28,937 nt of DNA from JANOQP01 sp044227705 (lineage in GTDB: Bacteria; Bacteroidota; Bacteroidia; Chitinophagales; Saprospiraceae). Both the position numbers and the translations under genes were made by a program. The stretch is from assembly GCA_044227705.1 (NCBI GenBank), contig JBGAWE010000033.1, positions 1 through 28,937 of the forward strand, read 5' to 3'. Below are positions 1 through 7,845 of the stretch, in pieces; within the stretch, counting starts at the first letter, position 1, and each line of letters starts with the position of its first letter. The notes beneath the pieces were generated by a model. It worked only from the letters and a program-made list of their open reading frames with translations, made no database searches and was not told the DNA's origin.

Positions 1-2900
1 AGCCTCGACTCCATCGACTGCCCGGGCACGGCGACGGGCGGGGTGAACCTCGACATACAGGGGTCGCAAGGGACTTTCACCAACGTCATCGACGGGACGC
101 TGACCTTCAACATCGCCTCCATTCAGAACGCCGTCGCGGCCGGGACGCACGAGCTAATCTGCACCGACCAGGCAGGCTGCATGGACACGGTGACGTTCTC
201 GCTGCCCGATCCGCCGGACATTTCCGTGGTGACCTCCTCGTCGCCCGCGCTTTGCAGCGGCGACAACAGCGGCTCAGTCACTGGCAATGCCATCGGCGGG
301 ACGGGCGTGTTCACCTACGCCTGGCAGTCGACGACGGGCGGGACGGTCTATTCGACCCCGCAAGTGCAGAACCTCTACGCCGGGACCTATGTGCTGACCG
401 TCACCGACATCAAGGGCTGCACTAAGACAGCCACGCAGTCCGTCGGCGAGCCGACCCCTTTCACCTTCAACTCGACGCAAGACTCGGTCGACTGCTATGG
501 GCAGGCGAACGGGATGGCCACGATATTCGTCGGCGGCGGCACGCCGGGTTACACCTATAAATGGGACAACGGCGACCTCACACAGACCGCCGCCGGCCTC
601 ACCGCAGGTTTCCATAGCGTCACCGTGACCGACCAGCAGAACTGCAAGGCGGTGACGCTCGTGCAGGTCCTCCAACCCGCAGTTTTGAACGCGACAACCA
701 CCAAGACCGACATCAAATGCGCCGGGGTGAGCACGGGCACCATGACCGTGACCGGCACGACGGGTGGGACGGCGCCTTTCTCCTATCAATGGAGCGGTGG
801 GACGGTCGCGCCCGACGGCAAATCCGCAACCGGCCTCGGGCAGGGTTTCACGATGGTGACCATCACCGACTGGCACGGCTGCTCAGTGGTGAAAAGCGAG
901 TTCATCTCATCGCCCGTGCCGATTTCCATCGTGACCACGACGACCAATGAAACCTGCTCCGGCTCTTGCGACGGGACAATCACCCTGAACCAATCTGGCG
1001 GAACCGCGCCGTACACCGTCGCCTGGAACCCGGCAGTGCCGAACCTCAACGCCGTCTGCGGCGGGATGTACACCGTCACCGTGACGGACGCGAACACCTG
1101 CACGGCCACAAAGAGCGTGACCGTCGGCTCGGCCGTCGTGGTCAACCTCTCGCTGACGCAGACGCCGCCGAAGTGCTTCACGTCTAAAGACGGCACCCTG
1201 ACGGCCAACGCCTCGGGCGGCGCGGGGACTTTCACCTACAAATGGAGCGTTCCCGGCACGACGGCGACCATCACGGGCCTCGGAGGCGGGACGTACACCT
1301 GCACCGTGACCGATGCGAACGGCTGCACGAAATCGGCCTCCGTCACGCTCACGCCCCCGCCCGCGCTCGTGTTGAGCACCATCTCGGTGGCCACGCCCAT
1401 CAAGTGCTTCGGCGATGCGAACGGGGCGTTGAAAGCCGAGCCGACCGGCGGAACGACAGGTGCCGTCTCCTTTATCTGGAGTGATCCGCTTGCGCAGACG
1501 CAGCAGACGGCGACCAATCTTGTCGCCGGGAATTACAGCGTGACCGTCACAGACCCGAACGGCTGCACGGTTTCGGGGAGCCAAGTTTTGAACCAGCCGG
1601 CCCAGCTCGCATCGACGGCTTCGGCGACGGCCGTCAATTGCTTTGGCGACAAAACCGGCACGGCGACGGTCGCGCCGACCGGCGGGACCACTCCTTATAC
1701 ATACAACTGGAACACGACCCCTGCGCAGACGACGGCCACAGCCTCGAACCTCGGTGCGGGGCTTTATTCAGTGACCGTCACAGACAAGAACCTTTGCACG
1801 ACGACGGCCAACGCGACCGTTGCCGGGCCAACGACGCCCGTTGACGCCCAGGCTTTGCAGACGGTGAAAAGCTGTTTCGGCGCGAACAAAAGCGAGGCAT
1901 CGGCCACCGCGACAGGCGGCAACGGCGGCCCCTACACATTCAAGTGGAGCAGCACCCCGCAGCAGACCGGTGCAATAGCAACGAACCTCCCGACCGGAAG
2001 CATCACGGTGACGGCGACGGACTCGAAGGGCTGCACCGACACCTATGTCATCACGATTTCAGAGAACACGGCCATCACGGTGAACGTGGCGAACACTTCC
2101 GCCAAGTGCTTCGGCTCGGCCGATGGGCAGGCTGCCGTCAACATCATTTCTGGCGGAGCCGGGACGGGGCAGATTTCCGACTACACCTATAAATGGAGCA
2201 CGACTCCAATGCAAACAACCGCTGTTGCGACCGGCCTGACGGGCGGGCAACTCTACACCGTCACCGCGACCGACGCGGGCGGCTGTACGGGGACGGCCTC
2301 GACCATCATCCCCTCGCCGAAGGCCATCGTTTTGGATGTCTCCTCGACGGACATCAATTGTTTCGGCGGGAAAGATGGGACGGCCACTGTCAACTCGGCC
2401 ACGAACGGCGTTGGTCAATTGACCTACAAATGGGACAACGGGAAAACGACGAAGTCGATAACCGCCCTTTTGGCCGGCACCTACGGCGTGACCGTGACCG
2501 ATGCGAACGGCTGCACGGCCGACTCGACCGTCGTCGTCATCGAGCCGACGCAGCTTGTGATTGACAATTTCATCACCACGCAAATCGACTGCGACGGCGA
2601 CAAGGACGGAAAGGCCGAAGCCGTGCCGGGCGGAGGAACGCCCGATTACACCTACCTCTGGTCGAACGGCGACACGAACTCGGGCATCCGCGACCTCGGG
2701 GGCTGGCTGGTATACTTTGACGTTGACCGATTCTCACGGCTGTTCGCTCGTCGACTCAGTGGAAATCGCGCAGCCTAACCCGGTGAACATCATCGTCGAC
2801 GTGACCGACGTCACTTGCGCAGGGCTTGAGAACGGTAAAATAGTCTTCACCACCAACGGCGGTGCCTACGCCTTCTCATACAGCGTCGACAGCTTGCACT
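1..2900 (+). repeat. Tandem SprB-like protein repeats
   Basis: About twelve tandem units of roughly 75-84 codons encode the pattern C-x-G-x(3)-G ... GG..PY.Y.W ... L.AG.Y.VTVTD..GC. Unit-opening cysteine codons lie near 253, 493, 718, 955, 1172, 1405, 1639, 1873, 2107, 2359, 2590 and 2817, with part of an earlier unit at the window edge. The repeats are diverged at DNA level, so they are protein-domain repeats rather than a recent tandem expansion. Confidence 0.85.
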
Positions 2901-3562
2901 TCTCGGGCAGCAACGCGCTGCTCGCCTCGCCGCCAGGGCTATCCAGTCTATGTCCAGGACGCCAACGGCTGCATCTTCCGCGCTGGGCTGTCGTCGAGGA
3001 GCCGCCCGCCATCGACCTCGCCCTCGGGCCGGACATCGACCTGGTTTTGGGCGACAGTGTTGTGCTTTTGCCGTCGGTGGCGAACGGGCAAGGCGTTTTG
3101 ACCTACAACTGGAAGCCCGAGTACCCCGGCTCTACGACTTGCACGGACACCACCTGCACGTCGCTTTTGGTGAAGCCGCAGAACGACATTGCCGTCGGCC
3201 TCGTCCTCGTCGATGAAAAGGGCTGTCTTGCAAGCGACCAAGTCTTAATAAGAGTGGCGAAGCCGCGCGGCGTGTTCGTCCCCAGCGGTTTCACGCCGAA
3301 CGGCGACGGGGAGAACGAGCTGCTCACCGTCCTTGGAAAGAGCAAGACCATCCGTCAAATCAATGTCTTCCGAATCTTCGACCGCTGGGGAAACCAAGTT
3401 TATGAGGACAAAGAGTTTGCCCCGAACGACCCGACGCGCGGTTGGGACGGCACCTTTAAAGGCGACAAGGCGGCCGTCGGGCAGTACGTCTGGTTTGTCG
3501 AGGCGCTCTACATCGACGGGTTCAAGGAATCGGTGAAAGGGGGGACGATGCTCCTCCGCTGA
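1..3562 (+). CDS. SprB-repeat T9SS adhesin, 5'-truncated, frame-disrupted
   Basis: This is the 3' part of a very large cell-surface adhesin of the SprB type; the frame is open at base 1, so the true start lies upstream. It carries about a dozen SprB-like repeats (listed separately) and ends, at about 3270-3562, in a type B T9SS sorting domain (gliding-motility-associated C-terminal family). Visible there are FTPNGDGEN, FRIFDRWGNQVYE, GWDGTFKGD and a final GGTMLLR. The family is exported through the type IX system, and SprB itself mediates gliding in flavobacteria; adhesion here is inference. The frame is broken by one extra G in the G5 run at 2698-2702, where removal restores DLGAGWYTLTLTD. 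A second pair of compensating breaks lies near 2925 and 2988, between which the sequence YPVYVQDANGC reads in another frame. A PorP/SprF gene follows after 90 bases. Identity is secure; whether the gene is intact in the organism is not. Confidence 0.88.
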
Positions 3563-3652
3563 CATTGCTCGCCAGGGTCTCCGGCCCGAGGTGTCCCGTT
3601 CGCGGGTATCCGACCTGCACAACCAATTTGACCTTTCTTCTTTTCAGAAAAT

Positions 3653-4723
3653 ATGAAAAAACACATCAACCACGCGCTCCTCGCCATCCTTTTCCTTTCC
3701 CTTTTCACTGAAAAGGCGGCGGCGCAAGACCCGCACTTCAGCCAGTTCTTCGCCGCCCCGACGTGGGTCAACCCGGCTTTGAACGGCGTCTTCAATGGCC
3801 GGTGGCGCGTCTCGGCCAACTACCGCGACCAGTGGGCGAGCATCCTGCAGTCGAATCCGTTCCGCACCTACGCAGTCTCGGGCGACGTGCGGCTCAATGT
3901 TTTCAACAACAACTACATGGCCTTCAGCGGTGGCTTCATGCGCGACGAGGCGGGCGAGAGCGGCTACTCGCTCACGGAGGGCAACCTCGGCTTCTCTTAC
4001 ATCCAGCAACTTTCCGGCGGCGGGCGCAGACGGCGCGGCAGCACCGGGCAGTTCCTCGCGGCCGGTGCGCAAATTGGCTTCGGGCAAAACGCCGTCGATT
4101 GGAGCCACCTGTGGTTCAGCCGCCAGTTCGACCCGACGACCGAGTCGCCCGACTTCGCTGCGCCCAACGGCGAGGCGACGCAGGACGGGAAGACCGCCCT
4201 CTACCCCGACATGAACGCGGGCCTCGTCTACTACGCCGTCCTCGACGACAACAAGTACTTCTACCTCGGCGGCGCGATGCACCACCTCAACCAGCCGAAC
4301 ATCTCGTTCGTGGGCGACAACAACCAGTCGCTCTACCAAAAATTCACGGGCAACGTCGGTGCGCAACTGCCCCTCACCGACAAGCTCTCCGTCCTCCCAG
4401 CCGCCATCGTGATGAAGCAGGGACCGGCTTTCCAGACGAACTTCGGGGCCAACATCCGCTACTCGAACAACGACCGCAACGAGCTGGCCCTCCGCGCTGG
4501 GGTCTTCTCTCGCGTCGGCAACAAGTTCGAAAAAGGGCCTCAAATGGACGCGCTCATCTTTGTCGCCATGATGGAACTCGAACGATTGACGGTCGGCTTG
4601 AGCTATGATGTGAACACCAGCAACCTCTCGCGGGCGACAAACTCGCGCGGGGCGTTCGAGGTGTCGCTCGTCTATTTCCACCCCGAGCATCGGCGGGAGC
4701 GGGTGACCTGCCCAAAGTTTTAG
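3653..4723 (+). CDS. PorP/SprF family type IX secretion membrane protein
   Basis: The 356-residue product is an outer-membrane protein of the PorP/SprF family, which partners with T9SS cargo carrying type B C-terminal domains. A signal peptide spans about residues 1-25, ending in EKAAAQ. It is followed by the family hallmark QDPHFSQFFAAPTWVNPALNG, then RWRVSANYRDQW; alternating polar and aromatic strands typical of a beta-barrel run to the end. The length is normal for the family and the frame is intact. The gene starts 90 bases after the SprB-repeat adhesin, in the same order as sprB-sprF in Flavobacterium, so co-transcription and dedicated export of that adhesin are likely (inference). A strong intrinsic terminator follows 25 bases after the stop. 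The ATG at 3653 opens directly into the signal peptide. Confidence 0.93.
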   Translation: MKKHINHALLAILFLSLFTEKAAAQDPHFSQFFAAPTWVNPALNGVFNGRWRVSANYRDQWASILQSNPFRTYAVSGDVRLNVFNNNYMAFSGGFMRDEAGESGYSLTEGNLGFSYIQQLSGGGRRRRGSTGQFLAAGAQIGFGQNAVDWSHLWFSRQFDPTTESPDFAAPNGEATQDGKTALYPDMNAGLVYYAVLDDNKYFYLGGAMHHLNQPNISFVGDNNQSLYQKFTGNVGAQLPLTDKLSVLPAAIVMKQGPAFQTNFGANIRYSNNDRNELALRAGVFSRVGNKFEKGPQMDALIFVAMMELERLTVGLSYDVNTSNLSRATNSRGAFEVSLVYFHPEHRRERVTCPKF

Positions 4724-4748
4724 GTTTGGGATTTGAGCCCAAATTATT

Positions 4749-4786
4749 AAAGCCAACACGCTGATTTTCAACGTGTTGGCTTTTTT
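4749..4786 (+). terminator. Intrinsic terminator after porP/sprF
   Basis: A perfect stem GCCAACACG (4752-4760) pairs with CGTGTTGGC (4772-4780) around an 11-base loop, flanked by A residues on the left and followed by six T. This is a classical Rho-independent terminator ending the adhesin-SprF unit. Confidence 0.9.
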
Positions 4787-4789
4787 CAT

Positions 4790-5097
4790 TCCCCAAGCCG
4801 GCGGTCAGTTGAGCACCACCGTCATCTTTATTTTTTCTATGTCGAAAAACAGGTCTTCTATTAAGGACTCTGCTGGATTAGAAGAACTCGGGTGCCTTGA
4901 CGCTCATCATCTCTGAGAACGTTCGTCAGTTAGGCGAGTCGACTTCGATGGGAATATGATTGAGCCGATTGAGCGGTTCTTCCGAGGGTTTGGGGCGGCA
5001 CCTGTGAGGTATTCGGGCTTCGTGCTCGACCGCCTGCCGCGGTGGCCGAGGGTAGGCTAATTGTGAAGGACTCTTTCGAAGCGTGGGTTTCTGAGGC
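4790..5097. other. Gene-free stretch between convergent genes
   Basis: About 300 bases between the terminator and the 3' end of the minus-strand glycosyltransferase. The longest start-to-stop frame seen is 25 codons from 4839, with no recognisable features. A weak six-base inverted repeat GAAGCG/CGCTTC overlaps the glycosyltransferase stop but has no T-tract. No RNA gene or repeat was recognised. Confidence 0.5.
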
Positions 5098-6279
5098 TCA
5101 ATACCGCTTCGTCGGTGTCCAAATGTTCGTTCGAACGCCGCGCAGCCAGCGGAAGAAGCCGTCCATCAGCGCGACGTTCATCAAGATGAAATAGGCGAGG
5201 CTGCGGACAGGCAACCAGTTGATTTTCAATCTTTTAAATAAAAAATCGAGCGTAGGCACCGCAAGGAAGACGGCCGTCATCGCCCAAAAAGCAGCGGCGT
5301 AAAACAGATTTTCTTCAACCAACAAGAACGCCGAGACCCATGCCGCGACCATCAAAAAACCGCCGAACCACCGCAAGACTTTGTGGCTGAAAAAGACAAA
5401 ACCGAGCCATGACGCGGGCGGCAAAATGAGCCTTTTGAACCGCGAGAGGTTTTGAAAACTGCCAGTCGCTATGCGCCGCTTGCGCCGGTACTCGTCGCGG
5501 ACGGCATGGGTCGCGCCCTCGGTGCAGCGGGCTGCGGGTTCCGTAATGGCCCGGAAACCGCGCTGCATCACACGCATCGTCAGCCAGAAATCGTCGACGA
5601 GCGAGTTGGGCGGTATCGGCTCGAACAGGTCGGCCCGCAGCGCGAAGCAGCCGCCGAACGGCCCCATCATCATCCCGAGGGCGCGGCTCTCGTGGCCTTT
5701 CAGGGCGATCTCGCGGCTCATGTACTGGTTCTCGCTGCGCGAGATGCCGTCGCGGCGCAGGCCGGTCCCGGCGATTTGCGCGTCGACGACGCCGATTTTA
5801 GGGTTTCGGAAATGCTTGGCCAACTCGAAAACGGCCGACGGTTCGAGCATCACGCTCGCGTCGGTGAGTAGGAGGACGGTGTTTTTTTTGCCTGAAAAAG
5901 AGCTCCGGGATACAAGCTCGTTGATGACTGGCGGCTTTCCCCGCCTTTCCGAAAAGGGGAGGAACCGCAGGTTGGGCATCCTCATTTGAAGACCTTCGAC
6001 GATTTGATTCGTCACGTCAGTCGAGCTGTCGGAGCCGATTAGGATTTCGAGTTTTTCAATCGGGTAGTCGATGGCGGCGAGGCTGTCGAGCTTTTGGGCA
6101 ATCACTTTTTCCTCGTTGAAAACCGACATAACGACGACCATGCGGGGCAAATCCGGGCTGTCCTTATCAAAAAATAGGCCGTTGGCCGACCGACCGACGG
6201 CCATTCTTTTCATTAAAAAAGGGAAGAGGAGATAAGTGTGGAACAGCCCGAGGACGCTCGCCCAGAAGAGGATTTGCAC
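5098..6279 (-). CDS. Membrane-bound family 2 glycosyltransferase
   Basis: The 393-residue product has the layout of a processive-type GT2 enzyme: one N-terminal membrane segment (about residues 3-23), a cytoplasmic GT-A domain (about 45-290) and three or more C-terminal membrane segments (about 295-375). Catalytic features include MVVVMSVFNEE at the domain start, the nucleotide-sugar binding GSDSSTD, an acidic DAQI, and an RRKRRIATG stretch where these enzymes carry their Q/RxxRW-like motif. Family members polymerise or transfer sugars for exopolysaccharide, glycolipid or cell-wall polymers; the substrate cannot be told here. The start is a GTG, the only possible one before an in-frame stop upstream, and it places the first membrane helix correctly. 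It lies 19 bases after the small gene at 6299-6580 and is probably co-transcribed with it. Confidence 0.85.
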   Translation of the reverse strand: MQILFWASVLGLFHTYLLFPFLMKRMAVGRSANGLFFDKDSPDLPRMVVVMSVFNEEKVIAQKLDSLAAIDYPIEKLEILIGSDSSTDVTNQIVEGLQMRMPNLRFLPFSERRGKPPVINELVSRSSFSGKKNTVLLLTDASVMLEPSAVFELAKHFRNPKIGVVDAQIAGTGLRRDGISRSENQYMSREIALKGHESRALGMMMGPFGGCFALRADLFEPIPPNSLVDDFWLTMRVMQRGFRAITEPAARCTEGATHAVRDEYRRKRRIATGSFQNLSRFKRLILPPASWLGFVFFSHKVLRWFGGFLMVAAWVSAFLLVEENLFYAAAFWAMTAVFLAVPTLDFLFKRLKINWLPVRSLAYFILMNVALMDGFFRWLRGVRTNIWTPTKRY

Positions 6280-6298
6280 AGGATTTGGTGGTTTTGGC

Positions 6299-6580
6299 TC
6301 AAATGATTACGTCGAACTCGTCGGCCTCGAGCGGTGGAAAGGCGCGGGCAAAAGCCGCCAGCCGCGCCCGGTGCATCGACTGAAAACCGGTCTGAACGGC
6401 CTCCAAAAACTCGGGATCGAGGAGCCGCCGAACATCTTCCAAGGTTTCGACTTGGCCGCCCGAGCGCAGCTTGAAGGTCTGCTCGTACTGTTCGTTTTCG
6501 AGCTTTAAGAGGAGGCGGCCTTCGGTCTGGAAGACAGTGGTTTTCAGGCCGGGTTGGTCGAGAGAGCCGAGGATGCGCAT
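6299..6580 (-). CDS. Small conserved-looking protein, unknown function
   Basis: A 93-residue acidic, soluble protein without signal peptide or membrane segment. It begins MRILGSLDQPGLKTTVFQTEGRL; the N-terminal half looks like beta strands and the C-terminal half like helices with a QVETLEDVRRLLDPEF stretch. I do not recognise the family. It starts with ATG, keeps coding-like base use, and sits 19 bases upstream of the glycosyltransferase on the same strand, so the two are likely one transcript. It is divergent from slyD, sharing the 135-base region 6581-6715. It could be a regulator or partner of the glycosyltransferase, but nothing in the sequence proves it. Confidence 0.65.
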   Translation of the reverse strand: MRILGSLDQPGLKTTVFQTEGRLLLKLENEQYEQTFKLRSGGQVETLEDVRRLLDPEFLEAVQTGFQSMHRARLAAFARAFPPLEADEFDVII

Positions 6581-6619
6581 GGTTTTTATTGAATAGGACG
6601 GCCGTCAAGCGGCGGTCCG

Positions 6620-6653
6620 GTTGGCGGGCAAATTTCCAAAAAGCCCAGCCAAC
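6620..6653. other. Hairpin in the slyD upstream region
   Basis: GTTGGCGGGC (6620-6629) pairs with GCCCAGCCAAC (6643-6653) except for one bulged A, around an A-rich 13-base loop. It lies in the intergenic region between divergent genes and shares the GTTGGC/GCCAAC arms with the palindromes of the transhydrogenase operon. It may be a divergent member of that repeat or a leader hairpin of slyD. Confidence 0.4.
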
Positions 6654-6715
6654 GAAACGAGTCGAGCTACTTTCGCCGCAAAAACAGATTTTTCCACACT
6701 TCAAAAACAGAAAGA

Positions 6716-7225
6716 ATGGTCATCGAAAAGAACAAGGTCGCCCTCGTCCACTACAACCTCACGGAGGGCAACGAGGGCGGGCAGCCCGTCGAGAGCACGC
6801 AGGGCGGCGAGCCGCTCGGCTTCATCTTCGGCATGGGGTCGATGCTGCCCGAATTTGAGCGCAACCTGGCGGGGCTGAAAGAAGGCGACCGCTTCTCGTT
6901 CGGCATCAAAGCGGCGGATGCCTACGGCGAATTCGACCCGAGCGCGTTGGCCGAGGTGCCGATGCAGGTCTTCACCGGGCCTGATGGGAAGGTGCAGGAG
7001 GGGCTGCTGCAGGTCGGCCGCATCCTCCCCATGTCGGACAACCACGGCAACCGCATGAACGGCATGGTCGCCAAAGTCGGCTTGGAGACGGTAACGCTCG
7101 ACTTCAACCATCCGATGGCGGGGACGGATTTGTGGTTCACCGGGCACGTCCAGTCGGTGCGCGACGCGACAAAGGTGGAGCTTGAGCACGGCCACGTCCA
7201 CGGCGAGGGCGGGCACCACCATTGA
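6716..7225 (+). CDS. slyD: SlyD-type FKBP peptidyl-prolyl isomerase
   Basis: The 169-residue product catalyses cis-trans isomerisation of prolyl bonds and acts as a cytoplasmic chaperone. The FKBP core is visible from residue 5 (KVALVHYNLTEG) through FIFGMGSMLPEFERNLAGLKEGDRFSF to AYGEFDP. It is followed by the inserted chaperone flap (about 75-125) and a return strand with NHPMAGTDLWFTGHV (ordinarily NHPLAGKxLxF in SlyD). The C-terminus is a short His-rich tail (HGHVHGEGGHHH), matching the metal-binding tail by which SlyD binds nickel. No signal peptide is present, so it is cytoplasmic. The ATG at 6716 gives the normal family start. It is a single gene, divergent from the minus-strand pair upstream and followed by a weak terminator. 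Confidence 0.92.
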   Translation: MVIEKNKVALVHYNLTEGNEGGQPVESTQGGEPLGFIFGMGSMLPEFERNLAGLKEGDRFSFGIKAADAYGEFDPSALAEVPMQVFTGPDGKVQEGLLQVGRILPMSDNHGNRMNGMVAKVGLETVTLDFNHPMAGTDLWFTGHVQSVRDATKVELEHGHVHGEGGHHH

Positions 7226-7298
7226 TTGCGGATTGGATCACGGCTTTTTTCAATAAAAATTGGGCCGAGCATTGGTCAGGGTTTTGAGAGGCAAGAAG

Positions 7299-7325
7299 GA
7301 CTGCTGCCAATGAACAGTCTTTTTT
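7299..7325 (+). terminator. Weak terminator-like hairpin after slyD
   Basis: GACTG (7299-7303) pairs with CAGTC (7315-7319), followed by a run of six T. The stem is short, so termination may be partial. A competing pairing TGCCAA (7305-7310) with TTGGCA (7340-7345) overlaps it. Confidence 0.45.
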
Positions 7326-7368
7326 AAAATGCTTAAATCGTTGGCAGGAAATTAGTTTGAACAGGTTC

Positions 7369-7479
7369 CTTTTTCGGAATGGGAGTTTTTGAGCCATTCC
7401 CTGAAAAGCAAAGCGCGTCACGAAAGCCCCGGTTAGAGGAACGGAGATGGCCCGGCGAACGGCCCATTTTTGTCGTGAC
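7369..7479 (+). other. Structured 5' leader upstream of the small peptide gene
   Basis: Two inverted repeats sit upstream of the peptide gene at 7522. The first is GGAATGG (7376-7382) with CCATTCC (7394-7400), extended outward by TTTTC (7371-7375) with GAAAA (7403-7407). The second is GTCACGA (7417-7423) with TCGTGAC (7473-7479), enclosing a GC-rich stretch. Neither is followed by a T-tract. They could be a regulatory leader, a small RNA or an operator; only the pairing is directly seen. Confidence 0.4.
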
Positions 7480-7521
7480 AACAAAGACGGTTCATTTCTC
7501 AAACTCAATTTTCTCTTTCCT

Positions 7522-7698
7522 ATGAAGTCCATCCTCAACCTTCTCCGCTCGACCGACAAGCACGAACAACTGAAAGCCAACGACATGACCAGCATCAAGG
7601 GCGGTGCCCAAATCGAGGTCATGGTCGAGGTGACGACCGTGGATGCGAACGGCAACGTCTGCATCGTCTACTGCGACCGCCGCCGCCGGAAGGTTTGA
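7522..7698 (+). CDS. Putative double-glycine leader peptide (RiPP/bacteriocin-like precursor)
   Basis: A 58-residue peptide with an amphipathic N-terminal leader (MKSILNLLRSTDKHEQLK) running to SIKGG at residues 24-28. This matches the general shape of Bacteroidota natural-product precursors cleaved after a Gly-Gly by a C39-type peptidase transporter. The predicted 30-residue core is beta-branched and rich in Val and Thr, carries two cysteines three residues apart (CIVYC), and ends in a basic RRRRKV tail. The frame extends upstream to 7447, but the ATG at 7522 is chosen because it opens directly into the leader. A strong terminator follows 51 bases later, so it is a monocistronic unit, followed by a histidine-kinase gene. 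No modification enzyme, protease or transporter is in the window, so the class of product is inference. Confidence 0.62.
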   Translation: MKSILNLLRSTDKHEQLKANDMTSIKGGAQIEVMVEVTTVDANGNVCIVYCDRRRRKV

Positions 7699-7749
7699 GC
7701 GGCCGATGGCCAACTTCCCATTCCGACAGAAAATAGTTTTGGTGAGTCG

Positions 7750-7784
7750 AAGGGGCGTCTTGACCTCAAGCCGCCCCTTTTTTT
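7750..7784 (+). terminator. Strong intrinsic terminator after the peptide gene
   Basis: A near-continuous stem pairs AAGGGGCG (7750-7757) with CGCCCCTT (7772-7779) and CTTGA (7759-7763) with TCAAG (7766-7770), with one mismatch between them. The stem runs into an uninterrupted run of T ending at 7784. Confidence 0.9.
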
Positions 7785-7845
7785 ACGAACAGCCGCCCTG
7801 CCTTGACGGGTTTGTGGCGTGTTTTGTGCATGATTTGGCCCGCGC

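Noticed and set aside
1..2900. Possible CRISPR or DNA-level tandem array because of regular spacing
   Set aside because: The period is about 230 bases, units are diverged at DNA level and encode a continuous SprB-repeat protein.
4839..4916. A 25-codon reading frame in the gap after the terminator
   Set aside because: Too short, no motif, no promoter or ribosome-binding support.
7447..7698. Longer 83-residue version of the small peptide
   Set aside because: The extra 25 residues overlap the leader hairpin and lack leader character; ATG 7522 opens the double-glycine leader.
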